A DNA stretch of 64,000 bases from Candidatus Gastranaerophilales bacterium (lineage in GTDB: Bacteria > Cyanobacteriota > Vampirovibrionia > Gastranaerophilales > Gastranaerophilaceae), in NCBI GenBank assembly GCA_017560095.1, contig JAFYOU010000014.1, forward strand, positions 1-64,000, in the 5' to 3' direction. Of this stretch, positions 54,556-63,986 are shown piece by piece. How positions within the stretch are numbered: position 1 is the stretch's first letter; every line of letters starts with the position of its first letter. The notes below the pieces were generated by a model, which was given only the letters and a program-made list of their open reading frames with translations, did no database searches and was not told the origin of the DNA. The position numbers and the translations under genes were made by a program.

Positions 54556-56610
54556 TTATAGTTTTTCAAAATCGCAAACTACATTGAATTTTTCTTTTAA
54601 TTTATTTAAAAGAGCAATTCTATTGTTTTTTACATTTTCATCTTTATCCATTACCAATACTTTTTCAAAGAAATTGGCCGTTGGTTGAATTAAAGATTTT
54701 AACGATTGAATATAACAATTAAGATCATCATTCGATTTATGATTTAAAATTGCACTATATAGATTTTTTTCTTCATCTAAAATAAATAATTTCTCATCAA
54801 CCATATTATATTCATTATCTTTTAAAATTCTTGAAACTCTTGTTGCATTCTCTTTAATCTGTGCAAATTCTTTATCATCTTGATATTTCATTAAAGTTTC
54901 AGCTCTTTTAATAAAACTTGATAAATCTGCTAAAGGATTAAAGTTTGCAATAGAACTTAAAATATTTGCACTTAAATCTTTTTCGTACATAAATATCAAT
55001 CTTTGCACAAAAAACTCTTTAAGTTCATCAAACAAAGCTTCTTCAATATCGATTGAAAACTCTTTAGACAATGCCTCAATTGAATATTTAATTAATTCTT
55101 CAATATTAACATCTAATTTATTTTCAATAATTGTTCTCAATATCCCAATTGCAGCCCTTCTTGCCCCTAATGGATCATTAGAGCCTGTTGGACGTTTTTT
55201 CTTCTTGTCACCTTGAGTTGAAATAAATAAAGCACAAATTGTATCAATTTTATCTGCAATTGAAACTATCTGACCTTCAATTGAGCTTGGCAATTCTCCG
55301 TTGGCTCCCAATGGGAAATAATGTTGCGCAATTCCAAGGGCAACATTTTCTTTTTCGCCATTTTGAATAGCATAATCTTGACCAATAAAGCCTTGTAATT
55401 CAGTAAATTCAAAAACAAGTTTTGTTGAAAGATCGCTTTTGGCCAGTTTTGCCACTCTTAATATATCATCTTTAGTTTTAATCTTTAAAACATCTGCAAT
55501 TTTAGACGATAAATTAATTAACCTTTGCGTTTTATCAAAAAGCGTTCCCAATCCTTTTTGAAAAGTCATACCTTTAAGATTTTCAATTTTATCAATCAAT
55601 TTTGTTTTTGTATCTTCTTGATAAAAGAATACGCCATCTTCAAGACGAGCGCAAATTACTCTTTGATTACCCGCTTTAATGTTAGAAAACTCTGAACCAA
55701 CATAATTAGCCATAGTAATAAAATGATTCGACAACTTGCCAGTCTTATCCCAAAGAGGGAAATATCTTTGATGTTGCGTCATAACTGTTGTTGTAACAAT
55801 TTCTGGCACTTGAAGATATTTTTCACTAAAATCACACAACACAGGAATCGGCCATTCGTTGATAAATGTTACTTCTTCAAGAAGTTCTTCCATGTTGTCA
55901 AATTTTATTTCTAAATTATTTTCATCAGCACATTTTTTCGCCAATTCAACAATTAAATCTTTTCTTTCATCTTGATCAACAATTACATTACCTTTTTTTA
56001 GAGTTTCAATATATTTTTTTGGTTCATCAATTGTTAATTCACGATTTTGTGAATATCTATGTCCAATAGTTTTATTTGTTGCAATTTTTTCTAAAATTTT
56101 TAAATCTACAACTTCATTGCCTAAAAGTGCAACAACATTTTCAATTGGACGAGAAAATTTCTCAGTATTATATGCCCAACGCATAAAATGAGCACCTTGA
56201 AGTTTTAAAATTAAATTCTCAATATTTTCTTTTAAAATATCAATTGTTGAATTACCTTTAACTTCAATACGAGCCCAAATATAATTATCTTTTTCATATA
56301 AATCAGATAATTCTACATTATTTTTCTTTGCAAAACCAATTGCAGCAGGAGAAAACTCTCCGCTTTCGGTTTTGGCTATATTTAAAATTGGGCCTTTAAC
56401 ATCCTTTGAAACGGTTTGTTGGCTTAGCGCCAAATTATCAACCAAAACAGCAAGCCTACGAGGAGTAGCATAAACTTTAATTTCACCATGTTCTAGGCCA
56501 TTTTCGCTAAACAGTTTTTCAAAAGAGCTTTTCAATTGCACAATTGCGCTAGGTATAAACTTATATGGTAGCTCTTGAACCAGTACTTCTAATAAAAAAT
56601 CTTTTCTCAT
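54556..56610 (-). CDS. glyS: Glycyl-tRNA synthetase beta subunit
   Basis: Beta subunit of the alpha2beta2 glycyl-tRNA synthetase, with the N-terminal region LLEVLVQELPYKFIPSAI, the HD-like central part, and the C-terminal anticodon-binding region (KVLVMDKDENVKNNRIALLNKLKEKF). 684 aa, normal length. glyQ (alpha subunit) is not in the window although glyQ-glyS are often adjacent. It is divergent from the DUF1822 gene over a 148-bp gap. Confidence 0.95.
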   Translation of the reverse strand: MRKDFLLEVLVQELPYKFIPSAIVQLKSSFEKLFSENGLEHGEIKVYATPRRLAVLVDNLALSQQTVSKDVKGPILNIAKTESGEFSPAAIGFAKKNNVELSDLYEKDNYIWARIEVKGNSTIDILKENIENLILKLQGAHFMRWAYNTEKFSRPIENVVALLGNEVVDLKILEKIATNKTIGHRYSQNRELTIDEPKKYIETLKKGNVIVDQDERKDLIVELAKKCADENNLEIKFDNMEELLEEVTFINEWPIPVLCDFSEKYLQVPEIVTTTVMTQHQRYFPLWDKTGKLSNHFITMANYVGSEFSNIKAGNQRVICARLEDGVFFYQEDTKTKLIDKIENLKGMTFQKGLGTLFDKTQRLINLSSKIADVLKIKTKDDILRVAKLAKSDLSTKLVFEFTELQGFIGQDYAIQNGEKENVALGIAQHYFPLGANGELPSSIEGQIVSIADKIDTICALFISTQGDKKKKRPTGSNDPLGARRAAIGILRTIIENKLDVNIEELIKYSIEALSKEFSIDIEEALFDELKEFFVQRLIFMYEKDLSANILSSIANFNPLADLSSFIKRAETLMKYQDDKEFAQIKENATRVSRILKDNEYNMVDEKLFILDEEKNLYSAILNHKSNDDLNCYIQSLKSLIQPTANFFEKVLVMDKDENVKNNRIALLNKLKEKFNVVCDFEKL

Positions 56611-56758
56611 AATACCTTGATTATATTATAAAAATTTTAAATCCAAGAATTTTTTATTAAGAAACGCAACAAAAGAAGAAAAATACTAATATTTTTTTTG
56701 AAAATTATTCTTGTATGTGTCAAATTATTATATAAAGAGTTATTGGTTTATATAGATA

Positions 56759-58342
56759 ATGCAAAATGTTGATATCATTGAAATAAACGAGGAACAGGCA
56801 TATAATGCCAAATTACTAGCCAGCAAAATGAGTACGCCTCAAATAAGAAAAAGAGGCATGATTGATATGCTTGGCATATCTTGCGCAATAAATTATCTAC
56901 ACGCCAAAAGAATTAGAGTTGATAACAAAAGAAGCGTATATAAAATTCCTCTTTTATTTGAAGAATTCAAGATTTCCGACATATATTATAACAACTATAG
57001 AGTTGACGTTATAACTCTTTTTAAAGAAAAAACTATCAAAATTCCAAAAATCCATGTTGATATGGAAATTTTACCCGATTTTTATTTTATTGTTCAAATT
57101 GGTGGAAAAATAAAAGAAGCCAAAATGATTGGCTTTATTGAAGGCAAAAAAATTCAAAGATGTTCTTCTGATTCAAAATATCATTATCCAACCCTTGATA
57201 TGATATTAGATCTTGAAAAATTTACGCAACTTACAAAACATTCAACCCCAACAAAAACTCTTCTTGGTAAACATGTTGATTGTATGGGACTATTTTTAAA
57301 ATTTATAGATAAAGATTTATCTTCCGTATACAAAAGACAATTAATACAACATTTAATGAATTGTGATTCATGCAGAAGTCGCTTCATCGACACAATGGAA
57401 TTTGAAAGAATGGCAGGAAATATTCAATATTATCCTGAATTATCAAAAAAATATGAATCAAAAACTAAATTTGAAGATGTTTCTTTTAAATTTAATCAAT
57501 TAGATGAACAAAAAAGCTTTGAAGAAAGTATTAATAAAGCTATTATAGCAAACAATGACAAAGAACTAGAACAAAATTTCATTAACATCGAACAAAGCGA
57601 AAATAATATTGAAGAAACTCCAAAAACTGTTCAGATGTTCGATATAGCCGATCCAAAACAACTAAAAAACGGCGTAATTGATACAATATTTAATGAAATT
57701 CCAAAACTTGAATTACCGCAAATCAAAACAATTGCCAATGCAAAAACAAAACGCGCTCTTTTAATAATTTTTGTAATATTGTTTGTTTTCAGCAGTTTCC
57801 TTCTTATATCTTTCAAAGGAACATCTGAAACAATCGAACAAAATAACGAGATTGCAAACTTTGATGAATTCGAAGAAGAATACGACTATGAAGATTACAA
57901 TAACAACTCTGAAGGATATGCCCAATTAATCCCAAAAGAAAATACAACTATTGATAATTTTTCCATTAGGCATCCAAAAATTACTAAAGCAACATATACT
58001 CCAACCATTACAAATATCTCTTGGGAAGCTCCTGAAAGCTTAGTCAAAAAAGCCAATTACACTAAATTTTTACAACTTATTGGGAAAAATGTTAAATTAA
58101 ATCTCCAAAATGATTTATTACTTGTAAATGATGTTCCAATAAATAAGCTTGTTAAAGTGGATATCAATATAGCGCCAAATGGTAATGTTAATTCAATTAA
58201 ATTAACATCATCCTCAGGTTCTCCTTCAATAGATTCTTCTATTAAAAAAGTGGTAACAGATACTCTCACCTATATGAAACCACCAAGCCATGGGGTTATT
58301 TCAAAATCCGTTAACATAACTTTAAGCGTAGAGTTGAATTAA
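56759..58342 (+). CDS. DUF1822 / zinc-finger / TonB-C-like membrane protein
   Basis: 527 aa with three regions. Residues 10-125 resemble DUF1822, otherwise mostly cyanobacterial (AKLLASKM ... RGMIDMLGISCAINYLHAKRIRVD ... VQIGGKIKEAKMIGFIEG). Next is an anti-sigma-type zinc finger HLMNCDSC (H-x3-C-x2-C, about 199-206). A TM at about 339-356 (LLIIFVILFVFSSFLLISF) follows a long linker. The C-terminal 90 residues look TonB-C-like (VDINIAPNGNVNSIKLTSSSGSPSIDSSIKKVV), preceded by an acidic low-complexity stretch. The mix suggests an inner-membrane sensor or regulator reaching the periplasm; function is unknown. Starts the plus-strand run that leads to gcv. Confidence 0.65.
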   Translation: MQNVDIIEINEEQAYNAKLLASKMSTPQIRKRGMIDMLGISCAINYLHAKRIRVDNKRSVYKIPLLFEEFKISDIYYNNYRVDVITLFKEKTIKIPKIHVDMEILPDFYFIVQIGGKIKEAKMIGFIEGKKIQRCSSDSKYHYPTLDMILDLEKFTQLTKHSTPTKTLLGKHVDCMGLFLKFIDKDLSSVYKRQLIQHLMNCDSCRSRFIDTMEFERMAGNIQYYPELSKKYESKTKFEDVSFKFNQLDEQKSFEESINKAIIANNDKELEQNFINIEQSENNIEETPKTVQMFDIADPKQLKNGVIDTIFNEIPKLELPQIKTIANAKTKRALLIIFVILFVFSSFLLISFKGTSETIEQNNEIANFDEFEEEYDYEDYNNNSEGYAQLIPKENTTIDNFSIRHPKITKATYTPTITNISWEAPESLVKKANYTKFLQLIGKNVKLNLQNDLLLVNDVPINKLVKVDINIAPNGNVNSIKLTSSSGSPSIDSSIKKVVTDTLTYMKPPSHGVISKSVNITLSVELN

Positions 58343-58389
58343 AGGCTTTATTTTTGCTATAATTTAATAACATTAAACAAGGATATTAA

Positions 58390-59121
58390 ATGACCTCAAC
58401 TATAGCTTTTATTGGAAAATCTGGTAGCGGAAAAACAACTTTAGCGAAAAACTTTACCAAATTAATTAGTAAAAATTTTCCAGACAAAACAATCTTATTA
58501 ATTGATAATGACTTAACTCTTGAACTATCAGATAGTTTTGGAATTAAAACAAGAAATACAATCTACGGGGTTAAATCTGGAAAACATGAATATAAAACAG
58601 GCATCCCCGAAGGAATGTCAAAACAAGAGTACATTGAATGGGCGCTTGAAGATATAATCATTGAAGTTGATGAAAACATCGATATGATTGCTTCATGGTT
58701 TGTAACTCCAAAAGATTGTATGTGCCCAAGTACAAAATTAATGAGAGATTCGCTAACAAAGCTAATTTCAAGATACGATTTTGCAATTTTTGATTGCGAA
58801 TATGACTTAAAATATTTAAATTTATTAATAGACTGTAAAATTGATGAAGCCATTATAGTTACAAAATGCAAAAAAGAAGCCATTGCACTTAGTGCAAAAA
58901 TAGCCGAATCTTCAAAAAAATATGTATATGATGGTCAACTAGGCGTAATTTTAAACAAAGCCAAAAAAGATGACTTACCAAAAGCAACAGAACTACTAAA
59001 AAACCTTGAATTATATAATTTAGGACATATAGAAAACCAAGAAAATATTGATTCAGATAAACTTATAAATACATTAGAAATAATTTATTCAAGAATGAAT
59101 TTACCCCAAATCGAAAGATAA
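58390..59121 (+). CDS. CooC-like P-loop ATPase (nickel/CODH-type maturation)
   Basis: 243 aa of the MinD/SIMIBI class with Walker A GKSGSGKTT (9-17), switch I Asp in IDNDLTL and a C-x-C pair (C110, C112) in DCMCPSTKLMRDSL, the metal site of CooC proteins that insert nickel into carbon monoxide dehydrogenase. Immediately upstream of folD (5 bp gap). No CODH, acetyl-CoA synthase or hydrogenase gene is in the window, so the target enzyme is unknown. Confidence 0.75.
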   Translation: MTSTIAFIGKSGSGKTTLAKNFTKLISKNFPDKTILLIDNDLTLELSDSFGIKTRNTIYGVKSGKHEYKTGIPEGMSKQEYIEWALEDIIIEVDENIDMIASWFVTPKDCMCPSTKLMRDSLTKLISRYDFAIFDCEYDLKYLNLLIDCKIDEAIIVTKCKKEAIALSAKIAESSKKYVYDGQLGVILNKAKKDDLPKATELLKNLELYNLGHIENQENIDSDKLINTLEIIYSRMNLPQIER

Positions 59122-59126
59122 GCAAA

Positions 59127-59987
59127 ATGACAACAATAATAGATGGCAAACTCTGCGCAAAAAAAATATTAGATAAACTAAGAAATAAAACTGCCAAACT
59201 AGAAAAAAAACCTAGTTTGGCCGTAATTCTAGCTAACAATGATGAATCAAGCAAACTTTATGTAGCTTCAAAAGAAAAAACTTCAAATAGCTTAGGGTTT
59301 GAATCATGTGTTTATCGCTTTGATAAATCAATTACACAAGGTGAATTAATTAAGTTAATCCATGAGTTAAATGAAAACCCAAACATTAACGGGATTTTAG
59401 TGCAATTACCTTTGTATGAACATCTTGATAGTCAAGAAATAATAGAATTAATTAATCCCAAAAAAGATGTTGATGGCTTTCATCCAATTAATGTAGGAAG
59501 GCTAAATTGCGGACTTGAACCATATGCAATTTGTTGCACTCCAAAAGGAATAATTAAACTTTTAAAAGAATATGAAATAAACTTGGTTGGGAAAAACGTT
59601 GTTGTAATTGGCCGTTCAAACATCGTGGGGAAACCCACTTCAACCCTTTTAATGAATGAAAACGCAACAGTTACCTTGGCTCACTCGAAGACTAAAAACT
59701 TGAAAGAAATAACAAAAACTGCCGATATCATTGTAAGTGCAACAGGAGTTGCAAAATTAATTAAAGCGGATATGGTCAAAAAAGGAGCTGTTGTAATTGA
59801 TGTTGGAATAAACAAGCAATCAAACGGCAAATTAATTGGAGATGTCGATTTTGATAAAGTTAAAAATATTGCTAGCTTTATCACCCCAGTTCCGGGCGGA
59901 GTTGGTCCAATGACAATTGCTTGCTTAATGGAAAATACGTACGAATTATTTTTAACGCAAAATGGATTGCAAGATGCAAAATTTTAG
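59127..59987 (+). CDS. folD: Methylenetetrahydrofolate dehydrogenase/cyclohydrolase FolD
   Basis: Bifunctional folate enzyme converting 5,10-methylene-THF to 10-formyl-THF. 286 aa with the catalytic YVASKEKTSNSLG (Lys), GILVQLPLYEHLDS, the DGFHPINVG loop, NADP-binding VVIGRSNIVGKPTSTLL and PVPGGVGPMTIACLMENT. It links the glycine-cleavage one-carbon flow (gcv genes downstream) to folate. The 3' end overlaps alr by 26 bp. Confidence 0.97.
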   Translation: MTTIIDGKLCAKKILDKLRNKTAKLEKKPSLAVILANNDESSKLYVASKEKTSNSLGFESCVYRFDKSITQGELIKLIHELNENPNINGILVQLPLYEHLDSQEIIELINPKKDVDGFHPINVGRLNCGLEPYAICCTPKGIIKLLKEYEINLVGKNVVVIGRSNIVGKPTSTLLMNENATVTLAHSKTKNLKEITKTADIIVSATGVAKLIKADMVKKGAVVIDVGINKQSNGKLIGDVDFDKVKNIASFITPVPGGVGPMTIACLMENTYELFLTQNGLQDAKF

Positions 59988-61113
59988 AGGGACATTTATA
60001 AATAAAAATCGAGATGCTTGGGTTGAAATTAATCTTAGCAATTTAGAACACAACATTCTTGCAATTAAAAAATTCCTAAAAGAAAATTGCCCTCAAGAGC
60101 CTGATTTATTTGCCGTAGTTAAGGCTGATGGGTATGGACACGGTTCTTTGATGTGTGCACCAATTTTGAATGCTTGCGGAGTTAATTATTATGGCGTAGC
60201 CAGTATTGATGAAGGAATAGAATTAAGAGAACACAAAGTTACTCAACCAATTCTTGTTTTAGGCGCAAGTCCTTTGTGGGCTATGGAAAATGCCATCAAA
60301 TATGATATAGCCGTTTCTGTTTTTAATGATGAGCATATTGAAATGGCAAATCAATTACATGAACGCTTAAATAAAAAATTAAAAGTTCATATTAAAATAG
60401 ACACCGGCATGAATAGAATTGGAATTAGTAAAGATGACGCCAAAAAGTTCATTCAAAAAATTTTAAATTCAAAATCAATTGAACTTAAAGGAATTTTTAC
60501 TCATTTTGCTGATGTCGAAAACGAAAATTTATTCAAAAAACAAATTCAAGAATTTCAAGAAATTGTTGAGCCATATAAAAATTATGATATCAAAATTCAC
60601 TGTTTAAATTCACCGGGAATGTTTTTATATCCCGAATTTTCATATGATATGGTTCGCATGGGAATAATTATGTGGGGATTAACTCCATATTCAAAAGAAA
60701 ATGAAAAAATGCCAAAAGTTAAACCAGTTATGGGTTTAAAAGCTAGAATCACTAATATTCACACTCTTAAAAAAGATGATGGCATTAGCTATGGGCACAC
60801 ATACATTGCAAAACAAGATTTAAAAGTTGCAACTATTCCAATAGGGTATGCTGATGGCATTGCTAGAAGCTTATCTGGTAAAATTACAGCTATATTAAAT
60901 GGCAAAGAAATTAAACAAATTGGAAGGATTACTATGGATCAAATTATGTTTGATGTAACAAATATAGATTGTTCTGTTGGGGATATAGTTGTTCTTTTAG
61001 GTGAAGAAAATAAAAATGATACAATTGACACATGGGCCAAAAAACTTGATACAATTAATTATGAATTAACATGTAGATTAAAAATGAGATTACCAAGAAT
61101 TTATGTGAGGTAA
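59962..61113 (+). CDS. alr: Alanine racemase
   Basis: PLP enzyme making D-alanine for peptidoglycan. It carries the PLP Lys in FAVVKADGYGHG (K54), the FTHFADVEN and LNSPGMFLYPEF segments of the barrel, and the catalytic Tyr in GISYGHTYIA. 383 aa. The start at 59962 overlaps folD; the ATG at 59974 is an equally plausible start and neither has a strong ribosome site. gcvT begins 2 bp after the stop. Confidence 0.95.
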   Translation: MDCKMQNFRGTFINKNRDAWVEINLSNLEHNILAIKKFLKENCPQEPDLFAVVKADGYGHGSLMCAPILNACGVNYYGVASIDEGIELREHKVTQPILVLGASPLWAMENAIKYDIAVSVFNDEHIEMANQLHERLNKKLKVHIKIDTGMNRIGISKDDAKKFIQKILNSKSIELKGIFTHFADVENENLFKKQIQEFQEIVEPYKNYDIKIHCLNSPGMFLYPEFSYDMVRMGIIMWGLTPYSKENEKMPKVKPVMGLKARITNIHTLKKDDGISYGHTYIAKQDLKVATIPIGYADGIARSLSGKITAILNGKEIKQIGRITMDQIMFDVTNIDCSVGDIVVLLGEENKNDTIDTWAKKLDTINYELTCRLKMRLPRIYVR

Positions 61114-61115
61114 AA

Positions 61116-62285
61116 ATGATAGTTAAGGAAGATAAAAAAACAAGTCTTTACGAAGAACACCTTAAACTAGGTGCAAAAATTGTTCCTTTTGGTGGTTGGG
61201 CAATGCCTGTTCAATATGAAGGAATTATCAAAGAACACAATACAACAAGAGAATCAGCAGGGCTTTTTGATGTTTCACATATGGGTGAAGTTTATATTAA
61301 AGGCTCTGATAGTTTAAAATTTTTACAATCTATAGTTCCTCAAAATCTAAAAGATTTGGAAGCTGGAAAAGCAATATATTGTCATCTGCCAAATAAAGAT
61401 GGCGGTCTAATTGATGACATCATTGTCTATAATGCAAAAGGAATAATTGAAGAAATTGATTATTTAATTGTCATTAATGCCTCAAGAATTGATTATGATG
61501 TACCTCATATGTTAAAAGAAGCAAAAAACTTTAATGTTGAAGTAATTAACAAAAGTGATGATTTTTCAATGTTGGCTCTTCAGGGACCAAATGCCAAATT
61601 CATTATTGAAAAAATGGGTGTTAAATTAGAAGAACAACCTAAATTCTTTACTTTTAAAACTGCAATTTTAGATAGTTGTCCTGTATTTTTGACTCGCACA
61701 GGATACACTGGTGAAGATGGCTTTGAAATTATTTTTGAACACAAATACGCTCCTCAATTATGGAATAAAATTTTATCCTATAAAGAAAATTTTGGCGTTG
61801 TTCCTGTTGGCCTTGGCGCAAGAGATACTTTAAGATTGGAAGCAGGTTTACCACTATATGGTCATGAATTAAATGAAAACACAACTCCAATTGAATCATC
61901 TTTGGGTTTCTTTATTCCAAAAGAAAAAGAAGAAGATTACAATGGAAAGACATTAATACAAGATCAAAAAAACAAACTAGTGCCATTAAGAAGGAAGCTT
62001 TTTGCTTTTGCTATGGAAGATAGAATGATTGCACGTGCTGAATATCCTGTTTACATCAATGATGTTGAATGTGGTGTTGTAACTTCAGGTGCTCCAAGTC
62101 CAACTTTAGGAAAAAATATCGGCTTTTGCATGGTTGAATTTGAAAAACTTGATTCTTCTTTAGTATCAAAACTTAACAATGTTCAAGAAAGTCTTGGCAT
62201 GACTATACAAATTATGGTAAGAAATAAATTGTATAATGCAAAAATAGTTAAAAAACCATTTATTGAAAAGAAATATAATAAATAG
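61116..62285 (+). CDS. gcvT: Glycine cleavage system T protein (aminomethyltransferase)
   Basis: Transfers the methylene of glycine to THF, releasing ammonia. 389 aa with TSLYEEHLKLGAKIVPFGGWAMPVQY, AGLFDVSHMGEV, MLALQGPNAKFI, RTGYTGEDGFEI, ARDTLRLEAGLPLYGHEL and SPTLGKNIGFC. GAGGT lies before the ATG. First of gcvT-gcvH-gcvPA. No glycine riboswitch is visible because the gene abuts alr. Confidence 0.97.
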   Translation: MIVKEDKKTSLYEEHLKLGAKIVPFGGWAMPVQYEGIIKEHNTTRESAGLFDVSHMGEVYIKGSDSLKFLQSIVPQNLKDLEAGKAIYCHLPNKDGGLIDDIIVYNAKGIIEEIDYLIVINASRIDYDVPHMLKEAKNFNVEVINKSDDFSMLALQGPNAKFIIEKMGVKLEEQPKFFTFKTAILDSCPVFLTRTGYTGEDGFEIIFEHKYAPQLWNKILSYKENFGVVPVGLGARDTLRLEAGLPLYGHELNENTTPIESSLGFFIPKEKEEDYNGKTLIQDQKNKLVPLRRKLFAFAMEDRMIARAEYPVYINDVECGVVTSGAPSPTLGKNIGFCMVEFEKLDSSLVSKLNNVQESLGMTIQIMVRNKLYNAKIVKKPFIEKKYNK

Positions 62286-62296
62286 GAGATAAAAAA

Positions 62297-62674
62297 GTGA
62301 ATATACCAGAAGGAATTTTATGTTCTAAAACACATGAATGGATATCACAAGAAGAAAATGTAGCTGTTATTGGTCTAACCGATTGGGCTGTTGAACAATT
62401 AGGTGATATTGTTTTTGTTGAATTACCCGAAATAGGGTCAACCTATACAAAAGATGAAACTTTTGCAACAATTGAATCTGTAAAAGCTGCAAGCGAAATA
62501 TATATGCCAGTAGGCGGAGAAGTTGTCGAAATTAACGAAGCATTAATCAATTCTCCTGAATTAATTAATGAAGATGCTTTTGGTTCTTGGTTAATTAAAA
62601 TTAATCCTAGCAATTTCCAAGAAGATTCTCAAGGATTAATGGAATATAACGATTATAAAGACGAAGTTCAATAA
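62297..62674 (+). CDS. gcvH: Glycine cleavage system H protein
   Basis: Lipoyl carrier shuttling the aminomethyl group between P, T and L proteins. 125 aa with KTHEWI, LGDIVFVELPEIG and the lipoylation site IESVKAAS (K63). Starts with GTG; AGGAG 7 nt upstream supports it. Ends 9 bp before gcvPA. Confidence 0.96.
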   Translation: MNIPEGILCSKTHEWISQEENVAVIGLTDWAVEQLGDIVFVELPEIGSTYTKDETFATIESVKAASEIYMPVGGEVVEINEALINSPELINEDAFGSWLIKINPSNFQEDSQGLMEYNDYKDEVQ

Positions 62675-62683
62675 GAAGGTAAA

Positions 62684-63943
62684 ATGTACAATTTTGAAGC
62701 TTTAAGCAATTCCGATAGAGAAGAAATGCTATCATCGATTGGCGTAAATTCTGTCGATGATTTATTTAATGTTATTCCCGATATCGCAAAAATGGAAGAA
62801 TTAAATCTTTCCAATGGTTGTGATGAAATAGAAGCACAACAAATCCTTAAAAAAATATCTCAACAAAATAAAACAAATTATTCATATTTCATTGGCTCAG
62901 GCGCAAGAAATCGCTATATTCCAAGCTTAATAAATGATATAGCCTCAAGATTTGAATTTTTATCTTGCTATACTCCTTATCAAGCTGAAATCTCTCAAGG
63001 TTCGCTTCAGTCGATGTATGAATTTCAATCATTAATGTGCACCCTAACAAATCAAGATGTTTCAAATGCATCCGTTTACGATGGAGCAAGTGCAACCGCT
63101 GAAGCAATTTTGATGGCAGTACGCTTAACTAAGAAAAATAAGGTTTTTGTTTATGATGATATCAATGAAAATTATCTAGAAGTCATCAAAACATACCTTT
63201 GGGCAAACGATATTGAAATTATCACAGGAAAAAGCGCACCAGAAGAAGAAATTTGTGCGCAAGTTTATCAAACACCTAATAAATACGGTGAACTAATTGA
63301 AATGCCACAAAAATTAGGTAAAGAATTAATTATTTCAATTGTTGATTTGATGAGTTTAGCATTATTTGAACCACCAAATTCCGATATTACAGTTGGCGAT
63401 ATTCAATCCTTTGGCATTGGTTTAAATTTCGGTGGGGCATATGCTGGTTTTATTACGTGTAAAGATGCTCATAAAAGACAGCTGCCAGGAAGAATTTGTG
63501 GAAAAACCGTTGATAAAAACGGGAAAACAGCATATTGCTTAACTCTTCAAGCTCGTGAACAACACATTAGAAGAGAAAAAGCAACTTCTAATATCTGCTC
63601 AAATCAAGCTTTAGTCGCATTTTGTGCTAATTTATATTTAAGAAAATTAGGCAAAATAGGTTTATTGAATGTTGCTCAAAAATCTTATGATAATGCACAT
63701 AAACTTGCAAAATTGCTTCAAGAAAATGGGTTTGAAGTTGAAAACAAAGAATTTTTTGATGAATTTTGTCTTAATGTTGGAATGAGTGAAAAATTCTTAG
63801 CATTTATGAAAGAAGCAAAGATTCTTGCTGGCGTAAAATTAGATGAACAAAGAATCTTAGTAAGCGTATCTGAAATTAATACACAAGAAGAAATTGAAAA
63901 CTATATTCAAAACGCAAAAAAACTATCCTTGGCAAAAATATAA
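62684..63943 (+). CDS. gcvPA: Glycine dehydrogenase (decarboxylating) subunit 1
   Basis: Subunit 1 of the two-subunit P protein (the PLP Lys is normally on subunit 2). 419 aa with GARNRYIPSLINDIASRFEFLSCYTPYQAEISQGSLQSMYEFQSLMCTLT and the DGASATAEAILMA and GLNFGGAYAGF motifs. Slightly shorter than the usual length of about 440 aa. The subunit 2 gene (gcvPB) should follow just beyond the end of the window. Confidence 0.96.
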   Translation: MYNFEALSNSDREEMLSSIGVNSVDDLFNVIPDIAKMEELNLSNGCDEIEAQQILKKISQQNKTNYSYFIGSGARNRYIPSLINDIASRFEFLSCYTPYQAEISQGSLQSMYEFQSLMCTLTNQDVSNASVYDGASATAEAILMAVRLTKKNKVFVYDDINENYLEVIKTYLWANDIEIITGKSAPEEEICAQVYQTPNKYGELIEMPQKLGKELIISIVDLMSLALFEPPNSDITVGDIQSFGIGLNFGGAYAGFITCKDAHKRQLPGRICGKTVDKNGKTAYCLTLQAREQHIRREKATSNICSNQALVAFCANLYLRKLGKIGLLNVAQKSYDNAHKLAKLLQENGFEVENKEFFDEFCLNVGMSEKFLAFMKEAKILAGVKLDEQRILVSVSEINTQEEIENYIQNAKKLSLAKI

Positions 63944-63960
63944 ATTAGACAAATATGGAA

Positions 63961-63986
63961 TTAATTTAAAACCTCCTTTAAATTAA
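63961..63986. repeat. AT-rich perfect inverted repeat after gcvPA
   Basis: TTAATTTAAA and its reverse complement (63961-63970, 63977-63986) flank a CCTCC-containing loop. No T run follows, so it is a weak terminator at best; it could be an operator or chance in AT-rich DNA. The last 57 bases of the window hold nothing else that I recognise. Confidence 0.4.
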
